Positions 14,269-21,840 of a DNA stretch of 43,198 bases are shown piece by piece. Each line of letters starts with the position of its first letter. Within the stretch, counting starts at the first letter, position 1. The notes under the pieces were generated by a model that had not been told where the DNA came from, did no database searches, and worked only from the letters and a program-made list of their open reading frames with translations. Source of the DNA: Ruminococcaceae bacterium OttesenSCG-928-O06 (GTDB lineage Bacteria > Bacillota > Clostridia > Oscillospirales > Ruminococcaceae); the NCBI GenBank assembly GCA_030265505.1, contig JAJDGD010000006.1, positions 1-43,198 on the forward strand. The letters run 5' to 3'. Both the position numbers and the translations under genes were made by a program.

Positions 14269-15273
14269 ATGGACAACCAGGACCGGTTCGGCTTTCCCCA
14301 GGATGTGGCCGAGATGATAGGCAACGTGGGGGCAGAAGAGGCCACAGAGGCGCTGAGCCCCGAAGAAGAGGCCCAAAGGGAACGCCAGCGCGCCGCCCAG
14401 CAGCAGCGCGAGGTGAACCGCCGCTGCGAGGAGGACTACCTTGCGGTGGTGACGAGTGTCTCCGCCCTGTTTGACGAGCTGCGCCAAAGCCACAAAACCA
14501 CCGAGGAAAAAGTGGAGGCCATTTTGCAGCGCATCCGCGCCATGTACGAGGCCTACCCCCCCGCCGTGCTGCTGGAAAAAATGCAGCTGGTGCGCTACGA
14601 CGAACGCTATTACCAGTATCATGCGGTGAACGTGGCCCTGCTTTCGGCCCTGGTGGGCGGCATGATGGGGCTGTACACGCCCGACATTGAGCGCCTGATA
14701 CAGATAGGGCTGGTGATGGACTTTGGCATGCTGCGCCTGCCCATGCAGATTATAGACCGCAGCAGCGCTTTGAACGACGGGCAGCGCGTGCGCGTGCGCC
14801 AGCACCAAATTGCCACGGTGCGCATTTTGGAGGCCTCGGGCATAGAGGACAGCAAGGTGGTGCAGGCGGTGATAAACCACCACGAGCGGTACAACGGCAG
14901 GGGGTACCCCCGCGGGATTGCCGGCGAGGAGATACCCCTGCTTGCGCGGGTGGTGGCGTTTGCAGATTCTTTTGACGCCGCCATGGCCCGTAAGGAGTAC
15001 CAAAAGGCCAAAACGCTGTTCCAGGTGATGTGGGAGTTTTCTTTGAACCCGGACGGCATGTTTGACCCCGGCATTGCCCAGCTGGCCACAAACGGCATTG
15101 CCCAAATGCTGGTGGGCAGCTTTGTGGTGCTTAGCGACCGCTCCATAGGCAAGATACTGGAGTTTGAGCCGGACAATTTGGCCTTCCCGGTGGTGAACGT
15201 GGTAGGCAGGGTGATAAAAACCAGCCCCCAGCTATATGCGGTTAGCCTCAGCAGTTATATGCCGCTAACCTAA
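14269..15273 (+). CDS. HD-GYP-like protein with a degenerate HD motif
   Basis: The ATG at 14269 follows GAGGAGG. The 334-residue protein starts with a charged, coiled-coil-like region (about 25-95). Residues 110-260 align with HD-GYP domains: 'YHAVNVALL' (H118), 'RQHQIATVRIL' (H179), 'VINHHERYNGRGYPRGIAGEEIPLLARVVAFADSFDA' (H204, H205, GYP 212-214, D233). The key HD pair, normally in 'LLHDIGK', reads 'LVMDFGM' here, so the metal-binding His is Met150 while the Asp is kept. It is therefore probably a weak or inactive cyclic-di-GMP phosphodiesterase, perhaps a nucleotide sensor. There is no receiver or membrane segment. Confidence 0.85.
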   Translation: MDNQDRFGFPQDVAEMIGNVGAEEATEALSPEEEAQRERQRAAQQQREVNRRCEEDYLAVVTSVSALFDELRQSHKTTEEKVEAILQRIRAMYEAYPPAVLLEKMQLVRYDERYYQYHAVNVALLSALVGGMMGLYTPDIERLIQIGLVMDFGMLRLPMQIIDRSSALNDGQRVRVRQHQIATVRILEASGIEDSKVVQAVINHHERYNGRGYPRGIAGEEIPLLARVVAFADSFDAAMARKEYQKAKTLFQVMWEFSLNPDGMFDPGIAQLATNGIAQMLVGSFVVLSDRSIGKILEFEPDNLAFPVVNVVGRVIKTSPQLYAVSLSSYMPLT

Positions 15274-15368
15274 GCAGCGGTGGCGCGGTGGCGTTTTGCG
15301 TACTGCGTTTTGGCTGTGGCGCCCGCCTGGAAAATACAAAAATAATACACGGAAAACCCATAGAATGC

Positions 15369-15402
15369 AGAAAAGCGGCTTTCAAAAGCCGCTTTTCTTG
15401 TA
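15369..15402 (+). terminator. Bidirectional terminator after the HD-GYP-like gene
   Basis: A perfect 12-base-pair stem (15369-15380 with 15387-15398) with a six-base loop carries A-rich and T-rich flanks. It separates this gene from the convergent ProX-type gene. Confidence 0.8.
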
Positions 15403-15528
15403 TTGGCAGGGTTTGCCGCCGGGTGGTTTGGCGTGCCGCCCTGCAGGGCGGGGGCCGGCGGTGGGCGCCGCGGTTTGTGCCGCGGGGCACTGGGTTAGCC
15501 GGATGGAACTGGGGCGGCCCGGGCCGCT

Positions 15529-16020
15529 TTATGCAAGCTCCATAACAGAGACGGGGTTGCCGCAGGCCTTTACGGCACGCACCAAATCGTCGAAGGAAAG
15601 AAAGACGGTGGCGGCATTGTCGCACGGGTGCACGCCCACGGTGCCAAGCGCGGCAAGGCCGGCGTCCAGCACCACCTGCACGGCGTTGTCCTGGTTAAAA
15701 TAGGCGGCCAGGGGGCTTACCTGCCCCGGTGTTAGCTGCAAATGGCGCAGCAGGCGTTCCTCGGACGCAAAGCTGAGGCGCCAGCCCAGCTTTTCCCCCA
15801 GCGTGTCCAGGTCCACCGGTAAATCGCCCCGGGCGGTAACCAAAAAGTGGTGCTTGCCTTTTTTGCTGTCGCGCAAAAACAGGTTTTTACACACATGGCC
15901 GTGGGCGGTTACGCCAAAGGCGGCAATGTCCTGCATGTTGTAGGCAGGGGGGTGCTGCACCAGGGTGTAGGGAATGTTTTGGGCCTGTAAAAAGGCCAAA
16001 ATAATCTCTTGCCGGGGCAT
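15529..16020 (-). CDS. ProX/PrdX-type Ala-tRNA(Pro) deacylase
   Basis: The ATG at 16020 follows GAAGGAG. The 163-residue protein is a stand-alone prolyl-tRNA synthetase-associated domain: 'IPYTLVQHPPAYNMQDIAAF', 'GHVCKNLFLRDSKKGKHHFLVTARGD', 'LSFASEERLLRHLQLTPGQVSPLA' and 'DNAVQVVLDAGL' are characteristic. This family hydrolyses Ala-tRNA(Pro) in trans, protecting proline codons from alanine. It is convergent with the HD-GYP-like gene and lies 39 bases after pyrI on the same strand, so it may sit at the end of the pyrB-pyrI transcript. Confidence 0.9.
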   Translation of the reverse strand: MPRQEIILAFLQAQNIPYTLVQHPPAYNMQDIAAFGVTAHGHVCKNLFLRDSKKGKHHFLVTARGDLPVDLDTLGEKLGWRLSFASEERLLRHLQLTPGQVSPLAAYFNQDNAVQVVLDAGLAALGTVGVHPCDNAATVFLSFDDLVRAVKACGNPVSVMELA

Positions 16021-16059
16021 AGGGGCGGCTCCTTCAGGTTGGTTTTTGGGGCGGGGCGT

Positions 16060-16482
16060 CTAGTCGCGGGGCTGGTATTCTTGCTCGCAATAGCGGCAGC
16101 GGTACACCTTGCTGCCGGGTTTGCGCAAAAAAATCTGGGGCAGGTCCCGCTCGGTAGAGGTGATGCAACGCGGGTTTTTGCACTGCACTACGTTCACCAC
16201 CTGGTTTGGCGGGGCAATGCGGCGTTTTTCCACAATGCGGCTGTCCTCAATGATATTGACGGTGATGTTGGGGTCGATAAACCCCAGCACATCCAGGTTC
16301 ACATCAATCTCGTCCTCTATCTTTATGATGTCCTTTTTGCCTATTTTGCCGCTGCGCGCGTTGCGGATGACCGCCACCGGGCACGTCATCTTCTCCAAAT
16401 CCAGCAGGCGCACAATGTCCATGCCTTTGCCGGCGGCAATATGGTCAATCACAACACCGCGTTCAATGCTGTCTACGTTCAT
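16060..16482 (-). CDS. pyrI: Aspartate carbamoyltransferase regulatory chain
   Basis: PyrI binds CTP/ATP and controls the catalytic PyrB trimers. The start is the ATG at 16482 after AGGAGGGAAAT; a slightly longer frame upstream has no ribosome site. The 140-residue chain has the N-terminal nucleotide-binding domain ('GVVIDHIAAGKGMDIVRLL') and the C-terminal zinc site with Cys101, Cys106, Cys129 and Cys132, all present. It follows pyrB by 61 bases. Its presence implies allosteric feedback of pyrimidine synthesis at the protein level, which fits the lack of any visible PyrR attenuator upstream of pyrB. Confidence 0.96.
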   Translation of the reverse strand: MNVDSIERGVVIDHIAAGKGMDIVRLLDLEKMTCPVAVIRNARSGKIGKKDIIKIEDEIDVNLDVLGFIDPNITVNIIEDSRIVEKRRIAPPNQVVNVVQCKNPRCITSTERDLPQIFLRKPGSKVYRCRYCEQEYQPRD

Positions 16483-16543
16483 ATTTCCCTCCTGTAAATG
16501 CGGGCGGGCCCGCAACATGTCTCTGCCGCGGCGCAGGCGGCCG

Positions 16544-17491
16544 CTACGCCGGCTGCCCCAGCACCGGGCAAAGCCCCAGCAGGGCCAGTATCAGCGCCAT
16601 GCGGGCGTACTTGCCGTACCACATTTGCTTAAAATAGGCGGCACGGGCGTCGGCGTCCACCTCGGCGGCAATCTCGTTCACCCGGGGTAGCGGGTGCAGC
16701 ACCATCATGTCCTCTTTGGCAAGGCGCATTTTCTCGGCGTCTAAAATATAGCTGTCGCGCAGGCGCACATAGTCCTGCTCGTTGAAAAACCGCTCTTTCT
16801 GCACCCGCGTCATGTACAAAACATCCAGCGAGGGCATCACGGCGTCCAGATGCTCTACCTCTTCAAAGGGGATGGCGCGCTCGCGCAGTTCGTCCAGCAA
16901 ATAGGCGGGCAGGCGCAGCTCTTTGGGCGAGATTAACACAAAGCGCACGCCGTCGCGTTCCATCAGCGCCTTCACCAGGCTGTGCACCGTGCGGCCAAAC
17001 ATGAGGTCTCCACACAGGCCGATGGTGAAGCCGTCCAGGCTGTGGTGCGCGCGCAGGCTGCGGATGGTGAGAAGGTCTGTAAGGGTTTGGGTGGGGTGCA
17101 AATGGCCGCCGTCGCCCGCATTGATGACAGGGATGGCGGCGTAGCGGGCCGCCACGGCGGCGGCGCCTTCTTTGGGGTGGCGTATGGCAATGATGTCGGC
17201 GAAGTTTTCCACCGTGCGCACGGTGTCTGCCACGCTTTCGCCCTTGGTGGCGGAGGAGGAATCGGCCGAAGAAAAACCGAGGACGCCGCCCCCCAGCTCC
17301 AGCATGGCTGCCTCAAAGCTTAAACGGGTACGGGTACTCGGTTCATAAAACAAGGTGGCTATTTTTTTGCCGCGGCATTTGGCGGAATATTCGTCCGGGG
17401 CGGCAATGATCTCATCGGCCAGGTCCAAAATGCGGTCGGTTTCGGCGCGGGAGAGATCGCCCGGAGAAATCAGGTGGCGCAATGCTTCCAA
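16544..17491 (-). CDS. pyrB: Aspartate carbamoyltransferase catalytic chain
   Basis: PyrB joins carbamoyl phosphate and aspartate, the first committed step of pyrimidine synthesis. The start codon is a TTG at 17491, six bases behind GGAGG; no ATG fits. The 315 residues carry the carbamoyl-phosphate loop PSTRTR (51-56), 'TKGESVADT', 'IRHPKEG', 'HPTQTLTDL' and 'HPLPRVNEI'. The length is typical. The promoter gives a leader of only about 32 bases, too short for an attenuator. The regulatory chain pyrI follows. Confidence 0.97.
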   Translation of the reverse strand: MEALRHLISPGDLSRAETDRILDLADEIIAAPDEYSAKCRGKKIATLFYEPSTRTRLSFEAAMLELGGGVLGFSSADSSSATKGESVADTVRTVENFADIIAIRHPKEGAAAVAARYAAIPVINAGDGGHLHPTQTLTDLLTIRSLRAHHSLDGFTIGLCGDLMFGRTVHSLVKALMERDGVRFVLISPKELRLPAYLLDELRERAIPFEEVEHLDAVMPSLDVLYMTRVQKERFFNEQDYVRLRDSYILDAEKMRLAKEDMMVLHPLPRVNEIAAEVDADARAAYFKQMWYGKYARMALILALLGLCPVLGQPA

Positions 17492-17529
17492 AGTAAACCT
17501 CCTTCATCCCGTGTGGTTTCATCTTTCCT

Positions 17530-17558
17530 ATTATGCCCCAAGAAAAGCCGAAAAGCAA
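17530..17558 (-). promoter_or_regulatory. Promoter for pyrB-pyrI
   Basis: On the minus strand, TTGCTT (17558-17553) and CATAAT (17535-17530) are 17 bases apart and about 40 bases from the TTG start codon. Confidence 0.55.
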
Positions 17559-17671
17559 GAAGAAAGCCCCGCGGCGCGCAAGATGGCCGGCGCGCGCATA
17601 TTACATATGTGCGCTTTGGCGCGGGTTCCTGGCGGGGATGGACGGCACGCGCTTTCTGTGGGGTGGCGTTC

Positions 17672-17700
17672 TTGCCTTTTTGGGGCAAAGCGCCTATGCT
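17672..17700 (+). promoter_or_regulatory. Promoter for nnrE
   Basis: TTGCCT at 17672-17677 and TATGCT at 17695-17700 are 17 bases apart, 46 bases before the ATG. It diverges from the pyrB promoter. Confidence 0.5.
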
Positions 17701-17746
17701 GAAAGAAACCTTCGGCACAGCGCCGGGATAAAACGGAGGGCAAAAC

Positions 17747-18361
17747 ATGCGGGTACTTACGGCGGCCCAAATGAAAGCGGCCGAGGACGCCGCCGTGGCG
17801 GCGGGCGGCAGCTACGAGGGCCTGATGGAGAACGCGGGTGCCGCGGCGGCGGTGCAAACTATGGAACTGGCGGCGCAAAAGGGCCTTGCCAAAAGCGTGC
17901 TGCTGCTGTGCGGCAAGGGCAACAACGCCGGGGACGCCTTTGTAATGGGGCGCCTGTTGGCCGCGCAGGGCTGGCAGGTGGCGTATATGCTGCTGTGCGG
18001 GCAGGGCTTTTCCCCCCTGGCCGCGCTGAATTTTGGCCGCCTGCCCAAGGGGGCGGTGCCGCTTGCCCCCACGGCCGTGCCCCAAAGCGCCGTGGTGGTA
18101 GTAGACGGCGTGTTTGGCACGGGCTTTCACGGGCAGTTGCCCGCCGCCGTGCAGGCCGCGTTTGCGCAGGTGAATGGGGCCGCGCACCTGCGCCTTGCGC
18201 TGGATGTGCCCAGCGGGCTTTGGTGCGACACAGGCGAGGTGGCAAAAAACACCTTCTGCGGCCACTACACCTTTGCCTTTGGGGCGTGCAAGCCGGGGCT
18301 GCTGTTGCAGCCGGGCGCGGCCTGCGCCGGCCAGGTACGGGTGCTGGACATCGGGCTGTAG
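17747..18361 (+). CDS. nnrE: NAD(P)H-hydrate epimerase (YjeF N-terminal domain)
   Basis: NnrE interconverts the R and S forms of damaged, hydrated NAD(P)H so that the partner dehydratase can repair it. The ATG at 17747 follows GGAGG. The 204-residue protein has the family blocks 'LTAAQMKAAEDAAV', 'LMENAG', 'GKGNNAGDAFVMGRLL', 'VVVDGVFGTGFHG' and 'LALDVPSGLWCDTGEV'. The usual second glycine of GNNGGDG is replaced by Ala, a mild change. Only the epimerase domain is present. In many bacteria it is fused to the NnrD dehydratase, which must be elsewhere here. Confidence 0.9.
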   Translation: MRVLTAAQMKAAEDAAVAAGGSYEGLMENAGAAAAVQTMELAAQKGLAKSVLLLCGKGNNAGDAFVMGRLLAAQGWQVAYMLLCGQGFSPLAALNFGRLPKGAVPLAPTAVPQSAVVVVDGVFGTGFHGQLPAAVQAAFAQVNGAAHLRLALDVPSGLWCDTGEVAKNTFCGHYTFAFGACKPGLLLQPGAACAGQVRVLDIGL

Positions 18362-18408
18362 GGCGGGTGGCGCCTTCCCCGCCCTGCGCGCCGCCCACAC
18401 AAACAAAG

Positions 18409-18447
18409 AAAAAAGAGGGAAGCGGCAGCGCCGCCTCTCTCTTTTTT
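18409..18447 (+). terminator. Bidirectional terminator between nnrE and the zinc-ribbon gene
   Basis: A long hairpin with an outer AAAAAAGAG/CTCTTTTTT stem, an inner GCGGC/GCCGC stem and a three-base loop separates two convergent genes. Confidence 0.8.
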
Positions 18448-18469
18448 GTAAACGGCCTTTGCCGTCCTT

Positions 18470-18733
18470 TCAGCTTTGCCAGCGCTTCAGGTGGGGGAAA
18501 ACCTCCTCCATCATGGCCTTGGCGTCGGCCTCGGGCATGCCGCCCTCCACCATGTGGGGCAGGCATTCGTCCATCATCTCCTGCATGGTAACCTCGGTGG
18601 TAAAGGCGCCGTTTTGGTAGCAGTAGGTGCAGTAGTCCTCGTTTTTGGTGCCGTCGGCATTGGTGCCGTGCAGGGCTTCTTCGTCCAGCGGCATTGCGCA
18701 AGACTGGCAAAACACTCTCTCTTGGTTCTCCAT
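18470..18733 (-). CDS. Small zinc-ribbon protein, 87 aa
   Basis: The ATG at 18733 follows AAAGGAG. The 87-residue protein has four cysteines arranged as CxxC (residues 9 and 12, 'FCQSCAMPL') and CxxC ('DYCTYCYQNG', about 35 and 38), which form a zinc ribbon of the 'putative zinc ribbon' type (PF12674 as I recall it). A Met/Glu-rich helical tail follows. The block 'CQSCAMPLDE...GTNADGTKNEDYCTYCYQNG' is common in Clostridia and Bacteroidetes. Function unknown; a nucleic-acid or protein contact role is likely. Confidence 0.85.
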   Translation of the reverse strand: MENQERVFCQSCAMPLDEEALHGTNADGTKNEDYCTYCYQNGAFTTEVTMQEMMDECLPHMVEGGMPEADAKAMMEEVFPHLKRWQS

Positions 18734-18833
18734 ATCGCATCTCCTTTCACTGGGCCTGCATCCAGCATAACAGGCAGAATGCGACAGGGCGTGTCATGTT
18801 CTCGCAAAAATATCAGATATTCCCCTGGGGCCC

Positions 18834-18982
18834 TTCTAAAAAGTCCGATTCGAAGCCAAAAAGTACATGCTTTGCGTCTTTCTGCGTTGTCGTCGCTCGC
18901 AATACACCAAGTATTCCTCTCTCCTCCGCCTTGAAATTCATCAAAGCCTGTGCATTTTGCTTTTCAAAGCAACTTTTTAGAA
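18834..18982. repeat. 149-base element with 11-base terminal inverted repeats
   Basis: TTCTAAAAAGT at 18834-18844 is exactly inverted as ACTTTTTAGAA at 18972-18982. The interior is less GC-rich than its surroundings and contains the motif CGTCGCTCGCAATACACC near 18890-18907. The right end overlaps the stop codon of amrS. This looks like a non-coding, MITE- or REP-like dispersed repeat. I recall similar short intergenic stretches in gut Oscillospirales genomes but cannot verify copy number here. Confidence 0.55.
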
Positions 18983-19813
18983 TGGCCCGTACACATGGCG
19001 CAAGTGCTGTTTTGCAATGGCGGCAAGCCGGTGCAGCGTGGGCGGCGGTGTGGCGGGCGCATCGGCGTGCCAGCGGGGGAAATACCGGCTAAGGTGCAAG
19101 GGAATGTCTGGCGAGAGGGAGGCCAGCCACGCGGCGGCGCGCTGCATATCCTCCTCGTCGTCGGAAAGGCCGGGCACCACCAGCCACGTTACCTCCAGGT
19201 GGGTGCCGGGGTGGGCCGCCACCGCCGCAATGGTGTTCATCACCGGGGCCAGGCTGCCGCCAAGGCGGCGGTAACCCTCTTCGGTAAAGCACTTCAAATC
19301 GATGTTGAACGCGGCGATGAGGGGCAGCAGCGCCTTGCGTACCGGGGCGCAAAACCAGCCGTTTGTCACCAGTGCCGGGGCCAGGTGCTCTTTGGCGGCC
19401 AGGCGCGCGGCGTCCCGCACATACTCCCAGCCCACGGCGGGCTCGTTGTAGGTAAAGGCAATGCCGATGTTGCCCTGCCCCCTTGCGTTTAGCGCCAGCT
19501 GCACCAGGGCCTCGGGAGAGAGAATGCTTTCCTGCGCCGGCCCGCGCTGGGAGATATCGTGGTTCTGGCAAAAGGGGCAGCGCAGGTTGCAGCCATAGCT
19601 GCCCACGCTTAGGATGCGGCTGCCGGGGTGGAAGTGGTACAGGGGCTTTTTCTCAATGGGGTCCAGCGCAAGGGCGGTGGCACGCCCGTAGTTTTGGGCC
19701 ACCACCTGCCCGTTTTGGGCAATGCGGGCCCGGCAAAAGCCGGTTTGCCCCTCGGCCAGGGCGCAGTGGCGGGGGCACACGGGGCAGCGGGCTGTTTGGG
19801 CGGGGTTATTCAT
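18977..19813 (-). CDS. amrS: AmmeMemoRadiSam system radical SAM enzyme
   Basis: The start is the ATG at 19813, overlapping the last eight bases of the upstream amrB-amrA fusion. A 33-codon extension upstream reads through that gene and is not homologous. The 278 residues begin with a Cys-rich segment ('CPVCPRHCALAEGQTGFCRAR') and contain the radical SAM cluster site 'CNLRCPFCQN' (Cx3Cx2C), then 'GIAFTYNEPAVGWEY' and 'LVTNGW'. This is the radical SAM member of the conserved Memo/AMMECR1 triad. Its reaction is not established to my knowledge. Overlap with the fusion gene implies translational coupling and a shared pathway. Confidence 0.93.
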   Translation of the reverse strand: MNNPAQTARCPVCPRHCALAEGQTGFCRARIAQNGQVVAQNYGRATALALDPIEKKPLYHFHPGSRILSVGSYGCNLRCPFCQNHDISQRGPAQESILSPEALVQLALNARGQGNIGIAFTYNEPAVGWEYVRDAARLAAKEHLAPALVTNGWFCAPVRKALLPLIAAFNIDLKCFTEEGYRRLGGSLAPVMNTIAAVAAHPGTHLEVTWLVVPGLSDDEEDMQRAAAWLASLSPDIPLHLSRYFPRWHADAPATPPPTLHRLAAIAKQHLRHVYGPF

Positions 19814-21200
19814 GCCGCACCACCAAAAAACGCTGCAGCGTAAACGGGGCGTTTGGCGCAATGCCCGCCTTGCGCCGGGCAATGTCAATTTGCTCCTCCG
19901 CGGTGTCCACACCTTCCAGCGCGGGCAAAAGCAGGCCCCGCCGCCCCGCGTGCGAGACGATGACCCCGTATTTCTGCGGGTCCAGCAAAGCGGGGCTTGC
20001 GATGTCTTCGGGCGGCTGCAGCACGTCTACGCTGATTTCAAGCGTGTCCAGTTCCTCGGGCTGCAAGGGCTCAAAGCGGGGGTCCTCCACCGCGGCGGAG
20101 ACGGCGTTTTGCCAAATTTCGGCGGCAGTGCTTTCGCAGGTGGGGGCAATGGTGCCGATGCACCCGCGCAGCGCGCCGCCCTTGTGCAGGGAGACGAACA
20201 CCCCGGCGCGGGTGGTGGTAAGCTCGTCGGGCAGGGCATCGGGCAGGGGGGCCGGCGGCAGGGCGCTGCGGGCCCCGCCGGCCAAATACCCGGCGATAGA
20301 AGCGCGGGCCAGCCGCACAAAGGGGTCCTCTGCGGCTTTTCGCGCGGCCAGGCGCAGGGCATCTTGCTGCTGCGCCTTGGCCAAAAAACGGCGGGTGTCG
20401 TCTGGCGCGCCGGGGGCGAAGGTGGCCACGGCATAGCCCACCCCAAAGGTGCCCTCGTAGCTTAGCAGCCGGGCGTCCACGGCACGGCCGTCTAGGCAGC
20501 CGGCCATCATCACAAAGCAGCGCAGCCCGCACTCGGCCCCTTTTTGCGCTAAGCGCGGGTCTATGGCCATCAGGCGGGCAAAGTCCCCCTCGGCCAGCGC
20601 GGTGGTAATCTCTTCATCCAGCACCGGGCCCTCGGGCGCAAAGCCGTAGGGGCCGTCCTCCCGCAGCTTGTGGGAGAGATCTCCGCTGGCGATGACGGCC
20701 ACGGGTGCATCCCCCGCCGCTGCGGCAATGCAGGCGCCCAGAGCGTAGTGCTGTGCCGCCCCAAGGCCGGAGATACCGATGCGCACCACCTGGTAGCCGG
20801 TGTACTCCTGCTGCAAAAACAACAGGGGAATGGTGGCGCCGTGGTCCAGCGGGGCGTTTGGGCGGCCGGTGCAGCCGGCGGGCACGCCTTTGGCCATGGC
20901 CTCGGCCTCTATGGCGGCGGCAAAGGCCTCGTTGTACGGCACATGGGTTTTGGCGCCGGGCGCGCCAAAGCGGGAAAGGTTGCCCGCAGCGCCGCTGCCG
21001 GGGGAAATTTCAAACCAGTCGCTGTAGGCGTTGGCATGGGAGGTGATGACCACCACCGTTTGGGGCTGCGCGGCGGCCACAAAGCGCATGGCGGTTTGGT
21101 AGGCGGCTTGGGTGGCGTGTATTTTGGCCTCCTCGCCCTGGCCCACCAGCGGGTGCAGAATGGGCGGGTGGGGCACGGCCACGGCGGCAACAATGGGCAT
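19806..21200 (-). CDS. AmmeMemoRadiSam fusion: Memo-like (AmrB) plus AMMECR1 (AmrA) domains
   Basis: The start is the ATG at 21200 behind GGAAAGGAGG. A longer upstream frame is spurious. Of 464 residues, about 1-265 are a Memo-like dioxygenase-superfamily domain ('VAVPHPPILHPLVGQGEE', 'VVVITSHANAYSDWFEI', 'PLDHGATIPLLFL', 'VAVIASGDLSHKLREDGPYGF'), which keeps the His residues of the predicted metal pocket. About 285-464 are an AMMECR1 domain ('GVFVSLHKGGALRGCIGTI', 'AVSAAVEDPRFEPLQPEELDTLEISVDVL', 'GRRGLLLPALEGVDTAEEQ'). In many genomes these are two genes; here they are one. It forms an operon with amrS. Confidence 0.94.
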   Translation of the reverse strand: MPIVAAVAVPHPPILHPLVGQGEEAKIHATQAAYQTAMRFVAAAQPQTVVVITSHANAYSDWFEISPGSGAAGNLSRFGAPGAKTHVPYNEAFAAAIEAEAMAKGVPAGCTGRPNAPLDHGATIPLLFLQQEYTGYQVVRIGISGLGAAQHYALGACIAAAAGDAPVAVIASGDLSHKLREDGPYGFAPEGPVLDEEITTALAEGDFARLMAIDPRLAQKGAECGLRCFVMMAGCLDGRAVDARLLSYEGTFGVGYAVATFAPGAPDDTRRFLAKAQQQDALRLAARKAAEDPFVRLARASIAGYLAGGARSALPPAPLPDALPDELTTTRAGVFVSLHKGGALRGCIGTIAPTCESTAAEIWQNAVSAAVEDPRFEPLQPEELDTLEISVDVLQPPEDIASPALLDPQKYGVIVSHAGRRGLLLPALEGVDTAEEQIDIARRKAGIAPNAPFTLQRFLVVRHE

Positions 21201-21269
21201 GGGGGCCTCCTTTCCAAAAAGAAAGCGGCGGGTTGGCGGCGGTGCTTTGGCAGGGCGGGCTTTGCCGCC

Positions 21270-21278
21270 AGTATACCA
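21270..21278 (-). promoter_or_regulatory. Extended -10 promoter for the amrBA-amrS operon
   Basis: On the minus strand, TGG-TATACT lies 70 bases before the ATG at 21200. No good -35 is visible at standard spacing. Confidence 0.5.
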
Positions 21279-21410
21279 CAAAATGCCCCGCGCCAAAAGG
21301 CGGGCGTGTGCGGGTGGGCACACCAGGTGGCCGAGGCCCTCCCTAGGACAAAAACACGCGGAAGACACGGGACGGTGGGCCTGCCCCACGGCAGGATAGC
21401 TTTAATGGAT

Positions 21411-21445
21411 ATTTATTGAGGATTTATCAGGGTATTTTATGAGGG
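21411..21445. repeat. Three imperfect AT-rich tandem repeats
   Basis: ATTTATTGAGG, ATTTATCAGGG and TATTTTATGAGGG lie in a row at 21411-21445. They stand out in a GC-rich genome and could be a small array of protein-binding half-sites. Confidence 0.4.
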
Positions 21446-21655
21446 CCCCTCTTGCCCCAAAAACTTCGATAACATAGCATAAATATCACGATAGGCCGCC
21501 GGCGAAAAACCGGCCGCCAACTCGCAGGGCAAGGCCAGCCCACCCGCCCAAAGGCCTTGCCGTGGCGGGCAAAGGCAAAAAAGGAGGGTGGGAAAGCCCC
21601 CAAGCCTTCTGGCCTAGGGTGAGGAGCGGTGCGCCGGTGTTTCGTCCGCCTGGGC

Positions 21656-21692
21656 AAACAAAAACCCGGCCGGGGATACCGGCCGGGCAAAG
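21656..21692 (-). terminator. Terminator for the DegV-family gene
   Basis: CCCGGCCGG (21665-21673) and CCGGCCGGG (21679-21687) form a nine-base-pair stem with a five-base loop. Read on the minus strand it is followed by TTTTTGTTT. It lies about 150 bases after the DegV stop codon, leaving an unusually long 3' untranslated part. Confidence 0.75.
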
Positions 21693-21840
21693 TGCATGTT
21701 GGTAGCGGGTGGAACGCCCCATTGCCTGCGGCGGAAGGGCGTGGTGCGGGGAGGGCCTTAAAGGACAGGGCAAGCCCCCGGGAAGCAAAAGAAAGAGGGG
21801 CGCTCGCAGGGATAAGGGGCAATGGAAAGCGGTTCCCCTT

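Larger units (their letters stand above)
21201..21840. other. 640-base non-coding gap with hairpins and an AT-rich triple repeat
   Basis: No convincing gene lies here on either strand; the open frames lack ribosome sites and known protein patterns. The gap holds the amrB-amrA promoter (21270-21278), an AT-rich island (about 21390-21490) with three imperfect 11-13-base repeats at 21411-21445, an inverted repeat GGCAAGGCC/GGCCTTGCC (21528-21536 with 21553-21561), and the DegV terminator (21665-21692). Confidence 0.55.

Noticed and set aside
13090-15105. Very long open frame on the minus strand (about 670 codons)
   Set aside because: It lies antisense to ybaK, the VOC gene and the HD-GYP-like gene, which have clear homology and ribosome sites. 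The product is His/Ala/Gly-rich with no domain, as expected from GC-rich antisense sequence.
16060-16518. Longer pyrI with 12 extra N-terminal residues
   Set aside because: The ATG at 16482 has an ideal AGGAGG site and matches the family's N-terminus. The extension includes that site.
21427-21822. Minus-strand frame of 131 codons in the gap downstream of the DegV gene
   Set aside because: There is no ribosome site, the Pro/Arg/Ala-rich composition is typical of GC-rich spacer, and it overlaps the DegV terminator.
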